This document shows positions 31,449-40,437 of a stretch of 64,000 nt of DNA, one piece after another. How positions within the stretch are numbered: position 1 is the stretch's first letter; the number at the start of each line of letters is the position of its first letter. The stretch comes from UTCHB3 sp002050155 (GTDB lineage Bacteria > Bacteroidota > Ignavibacteria > Ignavibacteriales > Ignavibacteriaceae): positions 1,364,001-1,428,000 of the forward strand of contig CP129491.1 of NCBI GenBank assembly GCA_030584105.1. Reading direction: 5' to 3'. A program made the position numbers and the translations under genes. The notes under the pieces were generated by a model, which saw only the letters and a list, made by a program, of their open reading frames with translations, made no database searches and had not been told where the DNA came from.

Positions 31449-33443
31449 ATGAACAAAAGAGTCTTTTTTATTGCTGTATCTCTCTTGATCTTCCCCGTTC
31501 TGTTCCTTACAGGATGTGGCGGCGGGTCAGGGCTTGATACCGGCGATGCTGCACAGAAAGTGTATGTTAAACCCGGCGAACATGACGAGTTCTACTCGTT
31601 TATGTCAGGTGGTTTCAGCGGACAGGTATCCGTGTACGGTATTCCTTCGGGAAGGCTGTTCAAAGTTATACCCGTTTTCTCACAAGACCCTGAAACCGGA
31701 TACGGCTATTCAGAAGAGACAAAAGCGATGCTCAACACTTCTCACGGTTTTATTCCATGGGATGATGCGCATCACCCTTCCCTTTCCAGGAAGGAAGCAA
31801 TTGCCGATGGCAGATGGCTGTTTATTAACGGAAACAACACTCCGAGGATCGCAAGAATTGATCTGAAAGAGTTTGAAACAGCCGAAATCATCGAGATTCC
31901 GAACTCGTCGGGTAACCACGGTTCACCTTTCACCACAGAGAACTCTGAATATGTTGTTGCTTCAACTCGTTTCTCTGTTCCTGTTCCCAATGCGGATGTT
32001 GATATCTCATCATACAAAGAAAACTTCAAAGGAACCATCTCGTTCGTAAAAGTTAACCCTGAATCGGGCAGAATGAACATCGAGTTCCAGATTGTTGTTC
32101 CCGGTATTGATTACGATCTCGCCCGCCCGGGTAAAGGACCATCACACGGTTGGGCTTTCTTCACCAGCTATAACACCGAGCAGGCTAACTCGCTTTTGGA
32201 AGTTAATGCTTCAAAAAACGATAAAGACTATATTGCCGCTGTTAACTGGCAAAAAGCTGAAGAGTATGTGAAACAAGGTAAAGCCAAAGAAGTTCCTGCA
32301 GATTATTATCATAACTACTACGATGAAAAAACCGGTATCGCAAAATCTGATGTGGTTAAAACTGTTAAAGTTCTTGACCCGAAAGATTGCCCCGGTATGA
32401 TTTATTACCTGCCTACTCAGAAATCACCTCACGGTGTGGATACTGACCCGGAAGGTAAATATATCATCGCCAGTGGTAAACTTGCTTCCGAAATTGCCGT
32501 GCATTCTTTCGATAAAATGCTGAAAGCTATCGAAAATAAAGCATTTGACGGCGACTTCGGCGGTATCCCTGTTCTGAAATATGACGCTATCAACGAAGCG
32601 GTTGTGAAAGATGCCGGTTTAGGACCTCTTCACACTGAATTTGATGATAAAGGTTATGCCTATACTTCTGCTTTCATCTCTTCTGAAGTGGTTAAATGGA
32701 AACTTGGTGAATGGAAAGTGGTTGACAGAATTCCTGTTTACTACTCGATTGGTCACTTACTGGTTATGGGCGGCGACACCAAAAAACCTGACGGTAAATA
32801 TCTGCTCGCTCTTAACAAAATTACTAAAGACAGGTATCTCCCCACGGGCCCGATGTTAACGCAGTCGTGCCAGTTAATTGATATCTCAGGTGATAAAATG
32901 AAGCTCTTGCTTGATTTCCCCACGATCGGTGAACCTCACTATGCTCAGGGGATCAAGGCTGATAAACTCACAAAAGACTTCATGAAAATCTATGAAATCA
33001 GCAAGAACGGTAACCCGTATGCTTCTAAGAAAATTGACGACACTAAGGTTACCAGAAACGGAAACGAAGTGCATGTTCAGATGATTGCCACTCGTTCCCA
33101 CTTCACGCCTGATAACATTGAAGGTATCAAAGTTGGCGATAAAGTCTATTTCCATATTACTAACTTGGAACAAGACTGGGATATCCCGCACGGTTTCAGC
33201 ATAATGGGTGCTACAAACTCAGAACTTCTGATTATGCCGGGGCAAACTCTCACTTTGCTGTGGGAGCCTAAACAGCCCGGTATCTTCCCGTTCTACTGTA
33301 CCGACTTCTGCTCTGCTCTCCATCAGGAGATGCAAGGCTACGCCAGGGTTTCTCCTGCGGGTTCTAATGTGGAGCTTAGATGGTGGTTGGATAAAGACCC
33401 TAAAGCACCTAAGGTTGATACCACTAAAACTGAAAAAAAATAA
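31449..33443 (+). CDS. nosZ: Nitrous-oxide reductase, clade II, lipoprotein form
   Basis: 664 residues. The Sec-type signal with lipobox FLTGC marks it as a clade II enzyme, which lack the Tat signal of clade I. The seven-bladed propeller provides seven candidate CuZ histidines: AHHPS (two), GNHGS, SPHGV, PLHTE, IGHLL and EPHYA. The C-terminal cupredoxin domain carries the CuA ligands CTDFCSALHQEM (CxxxCxxxHxxM) near residue 617. It reduces N2O to N2 in the periplasm. No frameshift or missing ligand is seen, so it looks functional. A GC hairpin follows the stop. Confidence 0.97.
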   Translation: MNKRVFFIAVSLLIFPVLFLTGCGGGSGLDTGDAAQKVYVKPGEHDEFYSFMSGGFSGQVSVYGIPSGRLFKVIPVFSQDPETGYGYSEETKAMLNTSHGFIPWDDAHHPSLSRKEAIADGRWLFINGNNTPRIARIDLKEFETAEIIEIPNSSGNHGSPFTTENSEYVVASTRFSVPVPNADVDISSYKENFKGTISFVKVNPESGRMNIEFQIVVPGIDYDLARPGKGPSHGWAFFTSYNTEQANSLLEVNASKNDKDYIAAVNWQKAEEYVKQGKAKEVPADYYHNYYDEKTGIAKSDVVKTVKVLDPKDCPGMIYYLPTQKSPHGVDTDPEGKYIIASGKLASEIAVHSFDKMLKAIENKAFDGDFGGIPVLKYDAINEAVVKDAGLGPLHTEFDDKGYAYTSAFISSEVVKWKLGEWKVVDRIPVYYSIGHLLVMGGDTKKPDGKYLLALNKITKDRYLPTGPMLTQSCQLIDISGDKMKLLLDFPTIGEPHYAQGIKADKLTKDFMKIYEISKNGNPYASKKIDDTKVTRNGNEVHVQMIATRSHFTPDNIEGIKVGDKVYFHITNLEQDWDIPHGFSIMGATNSELLIMPGQTLTLLWEPKQPGIFPFYCTDFCSALHQEMQGYARVSPAGSNVELRWWLDKDPKAPKVDTTKTEKK

Positions 33444-33450
33444 ATTTTTA

Positions 33451-33477
33451 AGGGGCTCGGTAACGAGCCCCTTGTTC
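33451..33477 (+). terminator. Intercistronic hairpin after nosZ
   Basis: A perfect 9-bp stem AGGGGCTCG/CGAGCCCCT (33451-33459 with 33464-33472) has a GTAA (GNRA-type) loop. Only a weak T-rich tail follows, so it more likely stabilises the nosZ mRNA 3' end or partly attenuates than fully terminates. Confidence 0.6.
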
Positions 33478-33494
33478 GAAACGGACAAATTAAA

Positions 33495-34082
33495 ATGACT
33501 ACTACATCCAGAATTATTGTCGCTGTGGCTTCGGTACTTTTACTCGGTACTTTTATACAGCCAATATGGAAGATTGGAATAGAAGCTCCTCAATACCCTG
33601 AAGGTATGGGGATATACATCTGGATTAACCAGATCACGGGCGAAAATCCGGGTGATTTAAATACTCTAAATGAACTGAACCATTATATAGGAATGAAAAG
33701 AATTGAACCGGACTCTATTCCCGAGCTTCAGTACATGCCCTATATTATCATTGGGTTAACCATTCTTGGCTTACTTTTCTCATTGATTGGAAAAACACCT
33801 TTGATTTACCTTATGGTGGGTTTAGTTATGATTCTCGCTGTCGTTGGAATTGTTGACTTCTACCTGTGGGAATATGACTATGGGCACAACTTAGACCCTA
33901 ACGCAGCAATAAAGATGCCGGGAATGTCGTTCCAACCACCTCTTATCGGCGGTAAGCAGTTGATGAACATATACGCCCTTTCACTCCCCTGGGTTGGAAC
34001 ATGGCTGATGACTATTTCTATCTTCATGTATGTTTATGCAATTCTGCTTAACCGGAAGAAAAAGAGGGTTGCGGCAGCATGA
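33495..34082 (+). CDS. Nos-associated four-helix membrane protein
   Basis: 195 residues with hydrophobic segments near 5-23, 84-103, 107-127 and 165-185. The first outside loop holds PQYPEGMGIYIWINQITG and NELNHYIGMK, and the second QPPLIGGKQLMNIYALSLP. These His/Met-containing loops recur in a protein family encoded next to clade II nosZ in Bacteroidota, as far as I recall. It may be the counterpart of NosB, but I cannot prove that. Its end overlaps the nosL start by 4 bases. A copper-handling or electron-transfer role is inference from context. Confidence 0.7.
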   Translation: MTTTSRIIVAVASVLLLGTFIQPIWKIGIEAPQYPEGMGIYIWINQITGENPGDLNTLNELNHYIGMKRIEPDSIPELQYMPYIIIGLTILGLLFSLIGKTPLIYLMVGLVMILAVVGIVDFYLWEYDYGHNLDPNAAIKMPGMSFQPPLIGGKQLMNIYALSLPWVGTWLMTISIFMYVYAILLNRKKKRVAAA

Positions 34083-34519
34083 AACAACTGATGTTTTTTT
34101 TCCTGTTGGCTGCATTTCTCTTTATCGGGTGTGCGGATCAGACAGCACAACCAATCGTTTATGGGAGTGATATCTGCGACTTTTGCCAGATGCAGATCAG
34201 TGATCATGCCTTCGGAACCGAACTTATTACACCGAAAGGGAAAGTGTATAAATTCGATTCTGTAGAATGTTTAGTTTCTTTTGCACAAAACAGTGAATAC
34301 GACCCGAAGGAAACTGCGGTGTTCGTAACCTCAATGATCGAACCTGATGTTCTCTTTGACGCTAAAACTGCGATGTTCGTCGTTAGTAAAGAGATTCAAA
34401 GCCCTATGGGTGCTAATCTCGCCGCCTTTAGAAATCATCAGGATGCCATTAAAACGATAAAGGACTCAACTGCCGTCCACTACTCGTGGAATCAGTTATT
34501 AAAAACTAAATTTGATTAA
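34079..34519 (+). CDS. nosL: NosL copper chaperone lipoprotein
   Basis: 146 residues. Lipobox LFIGC, then the family signature CDFCQMQISD (CxxCxM, a Cu(I) site) near residue 36 and YKFDSVECLVSF near 65. NosL delivers copper for CuZ assembly of NosZ in the periplasm. It overlaps the membrane protein gene by 4 bases and is followed by nosD one base after its stop. The HYSW near the end is a common NosL feature. Confidence 0.93.
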   Translation: MKQLMFFFLLAAFLFIGCADQTAQPIVYGSDICDFCQMQISDHAFGTELITPKGKVYKFDSVECLVSFAQNSEYDPKETAVFVTSMIEPDVLFDAKTAMFVVSKEIQSPMGANLAAFRNHQDAIKTIKDSTAVHYSWNQLLKTKFD

Positions 34520-34520
34520 G

Positions 34521-35759
34521 ATGATAAGGTTATTATTTTTTCTTTTTTTACTCGGTGTATCTTTTATTTCCACAACACCGGGGAAAACGCTTGTTGTCCA
34601 ACCAAACGGTAAATTCAAGTCATTAGCCACAGCACTTGAAGCAGCAGCGGATTACGATACGATAATCGTGAAATCGGGAAAATATAAAACAAACAACCTG
34701 ATTATCGAGAAATCAGTTACTATTATTGGAGAGGGTCTGCCGGTGTTCGACGCTGCCGGTAAAGGTTCCGTGCTGATCGTCAGATCCTCTTTCGTTACTC
34801 TTAAAGGATTAAAAATTATAAATTCTGAATATAGTTTCAGAACCGACTTTGCCGGCGTACGGCTTGAAGATGTATCAAATTGCACCATTTCCGACAACCA
34901 GTTCTATAACAATTTCTTCGGTCTGTATCTTCAAAGAACTAACGATATTGTTGTTACGGGCAACAACATCCTCTCTTTCGCTACTGCACAGGCTTCTTCC
35001 GGAAACGGGATTCACCTCTGGTATTGCAAAAATACCATTATTAACGGCAATACTATTGCAGGGCACCGGGACGGCATTTACCTTGAGTTTAGTTCAAAAA
35101 ATGACATTTTCGGAAATGTTGCCAAAAGAAACCTTAGGTATGGGCTACATTTTATGTTCGCCGACAGCAGCGTCTATTACAATAATAAATTCTTCAAGAA
35201 CGCTGCAGGTGTTGCTGTTATGTACTCGGAATTTATTGATATGCACAACAACTTGTTTTTTGACAATAAAGGCACTTCTTCATACGGGTTGTTGTTAAAA
35301 GAGATAAGAAGATCTGTTATCTCAGGGAACAAGTTTATTGAAAATACTAAAGGAATCTTCCTTGAAGCTTCCGACAAAATCACTCTGAAAAACAACCTTT
35401 TTCAGAAAAACGGGTGGGCTATTCTGCTGATGTCTAACTCGATGGAAAACAACTTCGAAAGAAACACTTTTATCGGGAACAACTTCGATGTCGCAACCAA
35501 TTCTTCGCAAAATTATAACACTTTTACAATGAATTATTGGGATAATTATGAAGGCTACGACCTGAACAAAGATGGCTACGGTGATGTGCCCTTTCACCCG
35601 GTTTCTCTTTTTTCTGTTGTGGTTACTGAATATAAACCGACTCTGATTCTTATGAGAGGTCTGTTTACCAGATTGTTAGACATAGCGGAGAGGGTTTTCC
35701 CTTCCCTAACGCCGAAACAACTTATAGACGAAAAACCTGCAATGAAACGAACTGTATGA
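34521..35759 (+). CDS. nosD: NosD periplasmic right-handed beta-helix protein
   Basis: 412 residues from ATG 34521; the frame also opens at TTG 34512, inside nosL, but the ATG gives the cleaner signal peptide (MIRLLFFLFLLGVSFIS). The body is a parallel beta-helix of CASH/NosD repeats (NCTISDNQFYNNFFGLYL, NTIINGNTIAGHRDGIYLEF, and others), ending with NYWDNYEGYDLNKDGYGDVP, the family C-terminal mark. It works with NosF and NosY in maturation of the CuZ centre. The stop overlaps the nosF start by 4 bases. Confidence 0.93.
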   Translation: MIRLLFFLFLLGVSFISTTPGKTLVVQPNGKFKSLATALEAAADYDTIIVKSGKYKTNNLIIEKSVTIIGEGLPVFDAAGKGSVLIVRSSFVTLKGLKIINSEYSFRTDFAGVRLEDVSNCTISDNQFYNNFFGLYLQRTNDIVVTGNNILSFATAQASSGNGIHLWYCKNTIINGNTIAGHRDGIYLEFSSKNDIFGNVAKRNLRYGLHFMFADSSVYYNNKFFKNAAGVAVMYSEFIDMHNNLFFDNKGTSSYGLLLKEIRRSVISGNKFIENTKGIFLEASDKITLKNNLFQKNGWAILLMSNSMENNFERNTFIGNNFDVATNSSQNYNTFTMNYWDNYEGYDLNKDGYGDVPFHPVSLFSVVVTEYKPTLILMRGLFTRLLDIAERVFPSLTPKQLIDEKPAMKRTV

Positions 35760-36478
35760 TTAATGTATCAAACCTTACTAAAAAATATAAAAAACTAACT
35801 GCTCTGGATTCCGTTTCCGTTAAAATCACCGAAGGTGTGGTTACTGCTATCGTGGGACCTAACGGCTCGGGCAAAACTACTTTTTTGAAATCAATTCTCG
35901 GCTTAGTTATTCCGGAAAATGGTTCAATCGACCTGAACGGTACGAGCATTTTTCACAATAACGACTTCAAAAGAATGACGGGATACCTGCCGCAGATTCA
36001 TGGGTTTCCCTCGAATTTAACCGTGAAAGAATCGGTGCAACTTCTGAAAAACTTAAGAGATGATGTATCCGACCATGACATGGAACTTTACCGGAAATTC
36101 GGCCTGAACGAGCATGAAAACAAACTTATTAAACAACTTTCGGGCGGAACGCTGCAGAAACTTTCCGCTTCGATTGCCTTTATGTTTCGTCCTAAATTTT
36201 TAATTCTCGACGAGCCAACTGCTTCGCTCGACCCATGGGCTTCCAACATTTTCAAAGAGAAGGTACAGGCAGTTAACCGCGAGGGAGTTTCCGTTCTGCT
36301 CACTTCCCACATAATGTCGGAAGTTGAAGAAATGGCTGATGAAATAATCTTCATTCTCGAAGGAAAAATAAGGTATCATGGTGGTGTTGAAGAACTTATG
36401 TCAACCTACGAAACCCCAACGCTTGAAAAAGCTATCGCCGGGATTATGGGAAAGGAACTTAAGCTTTGCACAATCTGA
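35756..36478 (+). CDS. nosF: NosF ABC-transporter ATPase
   Basis: 240 residues, a single nucleotide-binding domain: Walker A GPNGSGKTT near residue 35, signature QLSGGTLQK (variant of LSGGQ), Walker B FLILDEPTASLDP and the His switch LTSHIMSEVEE. NosF pairs with NosY at the inner membrane, and with NosD forms the complex that helps assemble CuZ. The start overlaps nosD by 4 bases and the nosY start lies 13 bases inside its end. Confidence 0.94.
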   Translation: MINVSNLTKKYKKLTALDSVSVKITEGVVTAIVGPNGSGKTTFLKSILGLVIPENGSIDLNGTSIFHNNDFKRMTGYLPQIHGFPSNLTVKESVQLLKNLRDDVSDHDMELYRKFGLNEHENKLIKQLSGGTLQKLSASIAFMFRPKFLILDEPTASLDPWASNIFKEKVQAVNREGVSVLLTSHIMSEVEEMADEIIFILEGKIRYHGGVEELMSTYETPTLEKAIAGIMGKELKLCTI

Positions 36479-37257
36479 AAAAAATTATAAACTACCAGTT
36501 GCGCGATGCCTTTCGCTCGAAATTGGTGATTTTTTACTTTTTGTTCTTCCTTGTTTTCACCTCGTTGATGTTTCGTTTTATCGGCGAAACATCGGGGGTA
36601 ATCACAAATATTCTGAACATTAATGTGTCGTTTGTGCCGCTTTTAACTCTGTTGTATGGCACAACATTTTTCTACAACAGCCGTGGCTATATCCTGTTTA
36701 TGCTCACGCAGCCGGTGCGCCGAACCGACCTCTTCCTCGGGATTTGGGGAGGTGTCGCTATTCCATTAGTGCTTGCACAGTTAGTCGGGGTGTTGCTTCC
36801 TTTCATTTTCTTTTCAAGGCTGACGGGCGATGCCATTGTGCCGCTTATTTCGCTTCTGGTTACCGGTTCTTTTATCGTTACTGTGTTTTTAGCGTTGGCT
36901 TTTTTCGTCGCTGTTTGGCAGGATGATAAAGCAAAAGGCTTCGGAGTTGCGATTACGGTTTGGTTCCTGATGGCTTTGTTGTATGATGGGTTTATACTTG
37001 CTATTTCAATATTTTTTGCAGACTATCCGCTGGAAACCCCATTGTTGATAATTTCAACGCTTAACCCGATTGACCTGGCACGAATTTTCTGCCTGATACA
37101 CATGGATGCCTCGGCGCTAATGGGCTATACAGGTGCGGTTTTCAAAAGTTATCTGCAATCAACCGCCGGCTCTATTGTGGCTATTGTTGCTTTGTTGCTG
37201 TGGACTTCAATTCCGCTGACACTAAGCGTGCTTAAATTTAAAAAGAAGGATCTTTAA
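36466..37257 (+). CDS. nosY: NosY ABC-transporter permease
   Basis: 263 residues with six hydrophobic segments (LVIFYFLFFLVFTSLMF, VPLVLAQLVGVLLPFIFF, LLVTGSFIVTVFLALAFFVA and others). The N-terminal INYQLRDAFRSK and the RGYILFMLTQPVRRTDLFLG loop are typical of NosY-type permeases. The start is probably TTG at 36466, inside nosF; no ATG is well placed. It is the membrane partner of NosF. Confidence 0.92.
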   Translation: MHNLKKIINYQLRDAFRSKLVIFYFLFFLVFTSLMFRFIGETSGVITNILNINVSFVPLLTLLYGTTFFYNSRGYILFMLTQPVRRTDLFLGIWGGVAIPLVLAQLVGVLLPFIFFSRLTGDAIVPLISLLVTGSFIVTVFLALAFFVAVWQDDKAKGFGVAITVWFLMALLYDGFILAISIFFADYPLETPLLIISTLNPIDLARIFCLIHMDASALMGYTGAVFKSYLQSTAGSIVAIVALLLWTSIPLTLSVLKFKKKDL

Positions 37258-37263
37258 CCTTAA

Positions 37264-37752
37264 ATGATCTTTTCGAAAAAATGTGAATACGGGCTTCAGA
37301 CCGTTCTTCTGCTTTCAACACTGCCGTATGGCACTACTATCTCCTCGGGTGAGATTTCGTGTACCCTCTCTATTCCGAAAGAGTTCACGGGGAAGGTTAT
37401 GCAGGAGCTTTCGGCTGCAGGTATTATTGATTCGAAAAGAGGTAATCGCGGCGGGTTTGGATTGGTTATGCCACCTTCCCGGATTAAACTTCTGAGCATT
37501 GTTGACGCTCTCGACGGGTTGGATTTATTCAACTTTTGTGTACTTGGGTTCAAAAGATGCAACCCCGATAACCCATGCCCTCTGCACCACGAGTGGGACG
37601 AACTTAGAGAGCGCTTATATACACTGTTAGCTGAAACAAGCTTAGAAGATGTGAAGGAAAGATCCATCAAAAAGATTGAAAATTTGTTTTACGACGCTAT
37701 GAAAATGCAGTCAAATGAAAAGGCGGAAGCCCGGTTCACGGCAGGAAAATGA
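37264..37752 (+). CDS. Rrf2-family regulator of the nos cluster (NsrR/IscR-like)
   Basis: 162 residues. The winged helix is at the N-terminus (KKCEYGLQTVLLLSTLPYG, GKVMQELSAAGIIDSKRG, GGFGLVMPPSRIKLLSIV). The cluster-binding loop holds Cys92, Cys99 and Cys105 (FCVLGFKRCNPDNPC), the three-cysteine pattern of Fe-S-sensing Rrf2 proteins such as IscR and NsrR. It starts 6 bases after nosY on the same strand, so it is probably the cluster's own NO- or redox-responsive regulator (inference). The C-terminal 25 residues are charged. Confidence 0.88.
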   Translation: MIFSKKCEYGLQTVLLLSTLPYGTTISSGEISCTLSIPKEFTGKVMQELSAAGIIDSKRGNRGGFGLVMPPSRIKLLSIVDALDGLDLFNFCVLGFKRCNPDNPCPLHHEWDELRERLYTLLAETSLEDVKERSIKKIENLFYDAMKMQSNEKAEARFTAGK

Positions 37753-37802
37753 TTTTTATTTGTAAAGTTATTTAACGAACTAAACGATTTATAGGTTATG
37801 TA

Positions 37803-38342
37803 ATGGATGAAGATAAAATTAAACAATTTATCGCTGAAACTGAAAAAGTTACGCTTGATGTCAGAGCCTCGATGAAACAAGGGTTAGACCCCTTCAGAAT
37901 TATTATGAGTGCCGTCGGAAAACTTAGAGAAGGCAACATCTTCCACCTCATCAACGGATTTGAACCTCGACCACTATACAGCGTGATGAGAAAAAGAGGA
38001 TACGACCACTATACAGAAAAAGTGGATGGTGTTTATAATGTCTATTTTTTCAAGTCAGATGAAGTCCAAAGAAAAAGAGACGAAAGCGAGAAAAATCAAC
38101 CCAAATTTATCCCGCCGAAAAGAGTTGTTGAAATTGATGTAAGAGGGATGGAACCTCCGCAACCAATGATGACTATACTCGCCAAATTAGAAGAACTCGA
38201 TGGTGAATCGATGCTCCTCGTTCACCACCACAGAGAGCCGATGATGCTTTATGACAAATTGGAAGAGATTGGTTGGGAAGGATTTGCCAACAAGATCGAA
38301 GAAGATTATTATAAGGTTATGATCACAAAAAAGGCGAAGTAA
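37803..38342 (+). CDS. DUF2249 double-domain protein
   Basis: 179 residues with two related halves. Residues 30-95 (DPFRIIMSAVGKLREGNIFH, LINGFEPRPLYSVMRKRGY) and 112-177 (VDVRGMEPPQPMMTILAK-like, LLVHHHREPMMLYDKLEEIG) both show the DUF2249 pattern of a TusA-like alpha/beta fold: a helix, then a strand ending in ...NGFEPxPLY or ...HHREPMMLY. Such proteins occur near nitric-oxide and nitrite metabolism genes. No cysteine is present, so it is not a sulfur carrier of the TusA kind. It abuts the next gene with no gap. Confidence 0.8.
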   Translation: MDEDKIKQFIAETEKVTLDVRASMKQGLDPFRIIMSAVGKLREGNIFHLINGFEPRPLYSVMRKRGYDHYTEKVDGVYNVYFFKSDEVQRKRDESEKNQPKFIPPKRVVEIDVRGMEPPQPMMTILAKLEELDGESMLLVHHHREPMMLYDKLEEIGWEGFANKIEEDYYKVMITKKAK

Positions 38343-39635
38343 TTGGCAAAAGGAATAAATATTTTCATGTCTCCCTCATTTAAATTAATTTCGTTACACT
38401 TTTTCTCAGCAATTTTATCCCTGCTGGCAGCAGTTGTGTTGATGATGGTGAGCTACCAGGGTCTGTTCTGGAACCATTTCTCCCCTGTTATTCTTGCAGT
38501 TACTCACCTTATGGTACTCGGCTGGATTGCCTTCACCATATTTGGCGCAATGTTTCAACTGACGCCCGTGGTGCTTCAAACCCCACTTTGGTCCGAAAAA
38601 CTCGGTTTCGTTCAATACGGTTTTCACCTTATTGGGCTTGTGTTGCTGATATATTCTTTCTATATTTTTGCATTCAACTGGATTACAGTTATAGGCGGCA
38701 GTTTGTTATTAATTGCCGTTGTTTTGTTTATTATAAACAATTCGATGACGATATACGGCGCAAAAGAGAACAATATCACCGGTGTTTTTATGATTGCCGG
38801 CAACATCTATCTCTTCTTAACCGTGGTTATGGGGTTAATGCTTGCAATCAACCAATTCTATAACTATTTGCCCGGCAACCATCTGAAGCTGCTTACAGTT
38901 CATGCACACCTTGGTATGGCCGGCTGGATCGGTATGATTATCTGCGGGGTTTCCGTTAAACTGATTCCGATGTTCAATCTTTCACACGGCTTCTCTTTCA
39001 AACCAACCTGGGTGGTCTTTTATGTTTTGAATGTTGGAATTGTCGGTTTCTCTCTTTCCCGTTTCTTCGGATTTGATTCAACCGGCGACTACATCTTCAT
39101 CCCGGTTATTGCCGTAGCCTTTCTGATATTTTTCTATCAGATTTTGATGATCATTAAACACCGCCTGAAAAAACAGATGGACCTCGGCATTAAAATCTCC
39201 CTTTTTGGTTACTCAACGCTTGTAGTTGCCACACTGGTAGGAGTTGCACTCCTGTTTGTAGCAAATTACACAATTGACGATAAATCAATCGATTTGGCTG
39301 TAATCTACGGTTTTATTTTGATTTTCGGATTTTTCAGCCAGCTGATCATGGGGCAATTGTACAAGATCGTCCCCTTTCTTATCTGGCTGCACTATTACAG
39401 CAAATTAGTCGGTAAGCAGAAAGTGCCGTTAACTAAAGACCTGATAAACAAAGATTTTTCACGGGCACAGTATTACCTTACCAATTCATCGAATTTTGTT
39501 GTGCTTGCGGGTTTTGTTTTTCAGATTGGCGAAGTGTTGCTCGCCGGTTTGGGGCTTTATCTTGCAGGTGCAATTTTGTTCGCTATGTCTATTGCACAAA
39601 CTTATGTCAGGAAAACTGAAGATGATCTCAAGTGA
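38343..39635 (+). CDS. Heme-copper-oxidase subunit I-like / NnrS-like 12-helix membrane protein
   Basis: 430 residues with about twelve hydrophobic helices. Conserved His positions are in AVTHLMVLGWIAF (helix 2), VHAHLGMAGWIG (helix 6) and IWLHYYSKLVG (helix 10), in the manner of cbb3-oxidase subunit I and NnrS. It lacks recognisable additional His ligands of a CuB site, so it may be a heme protein linked to NO stress rather than an oxidase (inference). The start is TTG 38343, abutting the DUF2249 stop, or ATG 38367, which has AAAGGA upstream. It overlaps the DUF59 gene by 14 bases. Confidence 0.8.
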   Translation: MAKGINIFMSPSFKLISLHFFSAILSLLAAVVLMMVSYQGLFWNHFSPVILAVTHLMVLGWIAFTIFGAMFQLTPVVLQTPLWSEKLGFVQYGFHLIGLVLLIYSFYIFAFNWITVIGGSLLLIAVVLFIINNSMTIYGAKENNITGVFMIAGNIYLFLTVVMGLMLAINQFYNYLPGNHLKLLTVHAHLGMAGWIGMIICGVSVKLIPMFNLSHGFSFKPTWVVFYVLNVGIVGFSLSRFFGFDSTGDYIFIPVIAVAFLIFFYQILMIIKHRLKKQMDLGIKISLFGYSTLVVATLVGVALLFVANYTIDDKSIDLAVIYGFILIFGFFSQLIMGQLYKIVPFLIWLHYYSKLVGKQKVPLTKDLINKDFSRAQYYLTNSSNFVVLAGFVFQIGEVLLAGLGLYLAGAILFAMSIAQTYVRKTEDDLK

Positions 39636-39930
39636 ACAAGTATTAGAAAAACTTTCGTATGTTATCGACCCCGAGCTTGGTTTGAACATCGTCGAGATGG
39701 GGTTAGTGTATGAAACAATAATTAAAGAAGATGTTATTTTGGTTAAAATGACTCTTACAACTCCGGGTTGCCCAATGCACGACACAATAGTTACCAATGC
39801 AGAAAAAACGCTGCAAAGAGCGTTCCCACAATATCGGATTTTTATTGATCTTGTATGGGAACCGGCATGGACACCCGAAGCCCTTTCACCCGAAGCCAAG
39901 AAAAAAATCTATTACGGCGAAGATGAGTGA
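39622..39930 (+). CDS. DUF59 / MIP18-family Fe-S assembly protein (PaaD/SufT-like)
   Basis: 102 residues from ATG 39622 (MISSEQVLEKLSYVIDPELG); the longer open frame runs back into the membrane protein gene. Key motifs are DPELGLNIVEMGLVYE and MTLTTPGCPMHD with the reactive Cys, then LVWEPAWTPEALS. Family members assist Fe-S cluster assembly or transfer. A second family member is encoded in the suf operon 2 kb away (41874), so this copy may serve the nos-linked proteins. Confidence 0.88.
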   Translation: MISSEQVLEKLSYVIDPELGLNIVEMGLVYETIIKEDVILVKMTLTTPGCPMHDTIVTNAEKTLQRAFPQYRIFIDLVWEPAWTPEALSPEAKKKIYYGEDE

Positions 39931-39968
39931 AATGGCGAATTAACAAAATAAAATAAAAGGAATAAATC

Positions 39969-40286
39969 ATGAGTAAAACTGATCTTTATGGCAAACTTTC
40001 AGACCTGATAACTTATTCTGAAGCATCGATAGTCAGCCGGCAATTAATTAAAAACCCTGCCGGTAATGTTACATACTTTGCTTATGATAAAGATGAAAAC
40101 CTGTCTGAACACACTTCACCGTACGATGCTTTGGTTATCGTTGTTGAAGGAAAAATGGAAGTTAAGATTGCGGGTGAACCGCACATTCTCGAAGCCGGTA
40201 TGATTATTAAACTTCCGGCAAATGTGCCACACGCTCTCTGGGCTTTAGAGCCTTCCAAAAAACTTTTAGTTATGATTAGAGGATAA
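39969..40286 (+). CDS. Small cupin-domain protein
   Basis: 105 residues forming one beta-barrel: SRQLIKNPAGNVTYFAYDKD, SEHTSPYDALVIVVEGKMEV (cupin motif 1, with the first His and Glu) and MIIKLPANVPHALWALEP (motif 2, with the last His). Metal binding is likely. AAAAGGAA precedes the ATG. It is the last gene before the plus-strand terminator at 40438, so it appears to close the nos-region transcription unit; function is unknown. Confidence 0.85.
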   Translation: MSKTDLYGKLSDLITYSEASIVSRQLIKNPAGNVTYFAYDKDENLSEHTSPYDALVIVVEGKMEVKIAGEPHILEAGMIIKLPANVPHALWALEPSKKLLVMIRG

Positions 40287-40437
40287 TAAATTACTCTTAA
40301 ACGGATTCTTTTTACCGGCTAAAACTCTGTTTCTACGAAAGAATAGAATTGTTGTTTTAAGTTATTAATTACTGAGTCCGTTCCATAAATTCCATTGTCG
40401 GAATAATTTAATTTCTAAAAGCTCCTACTAAATAATT

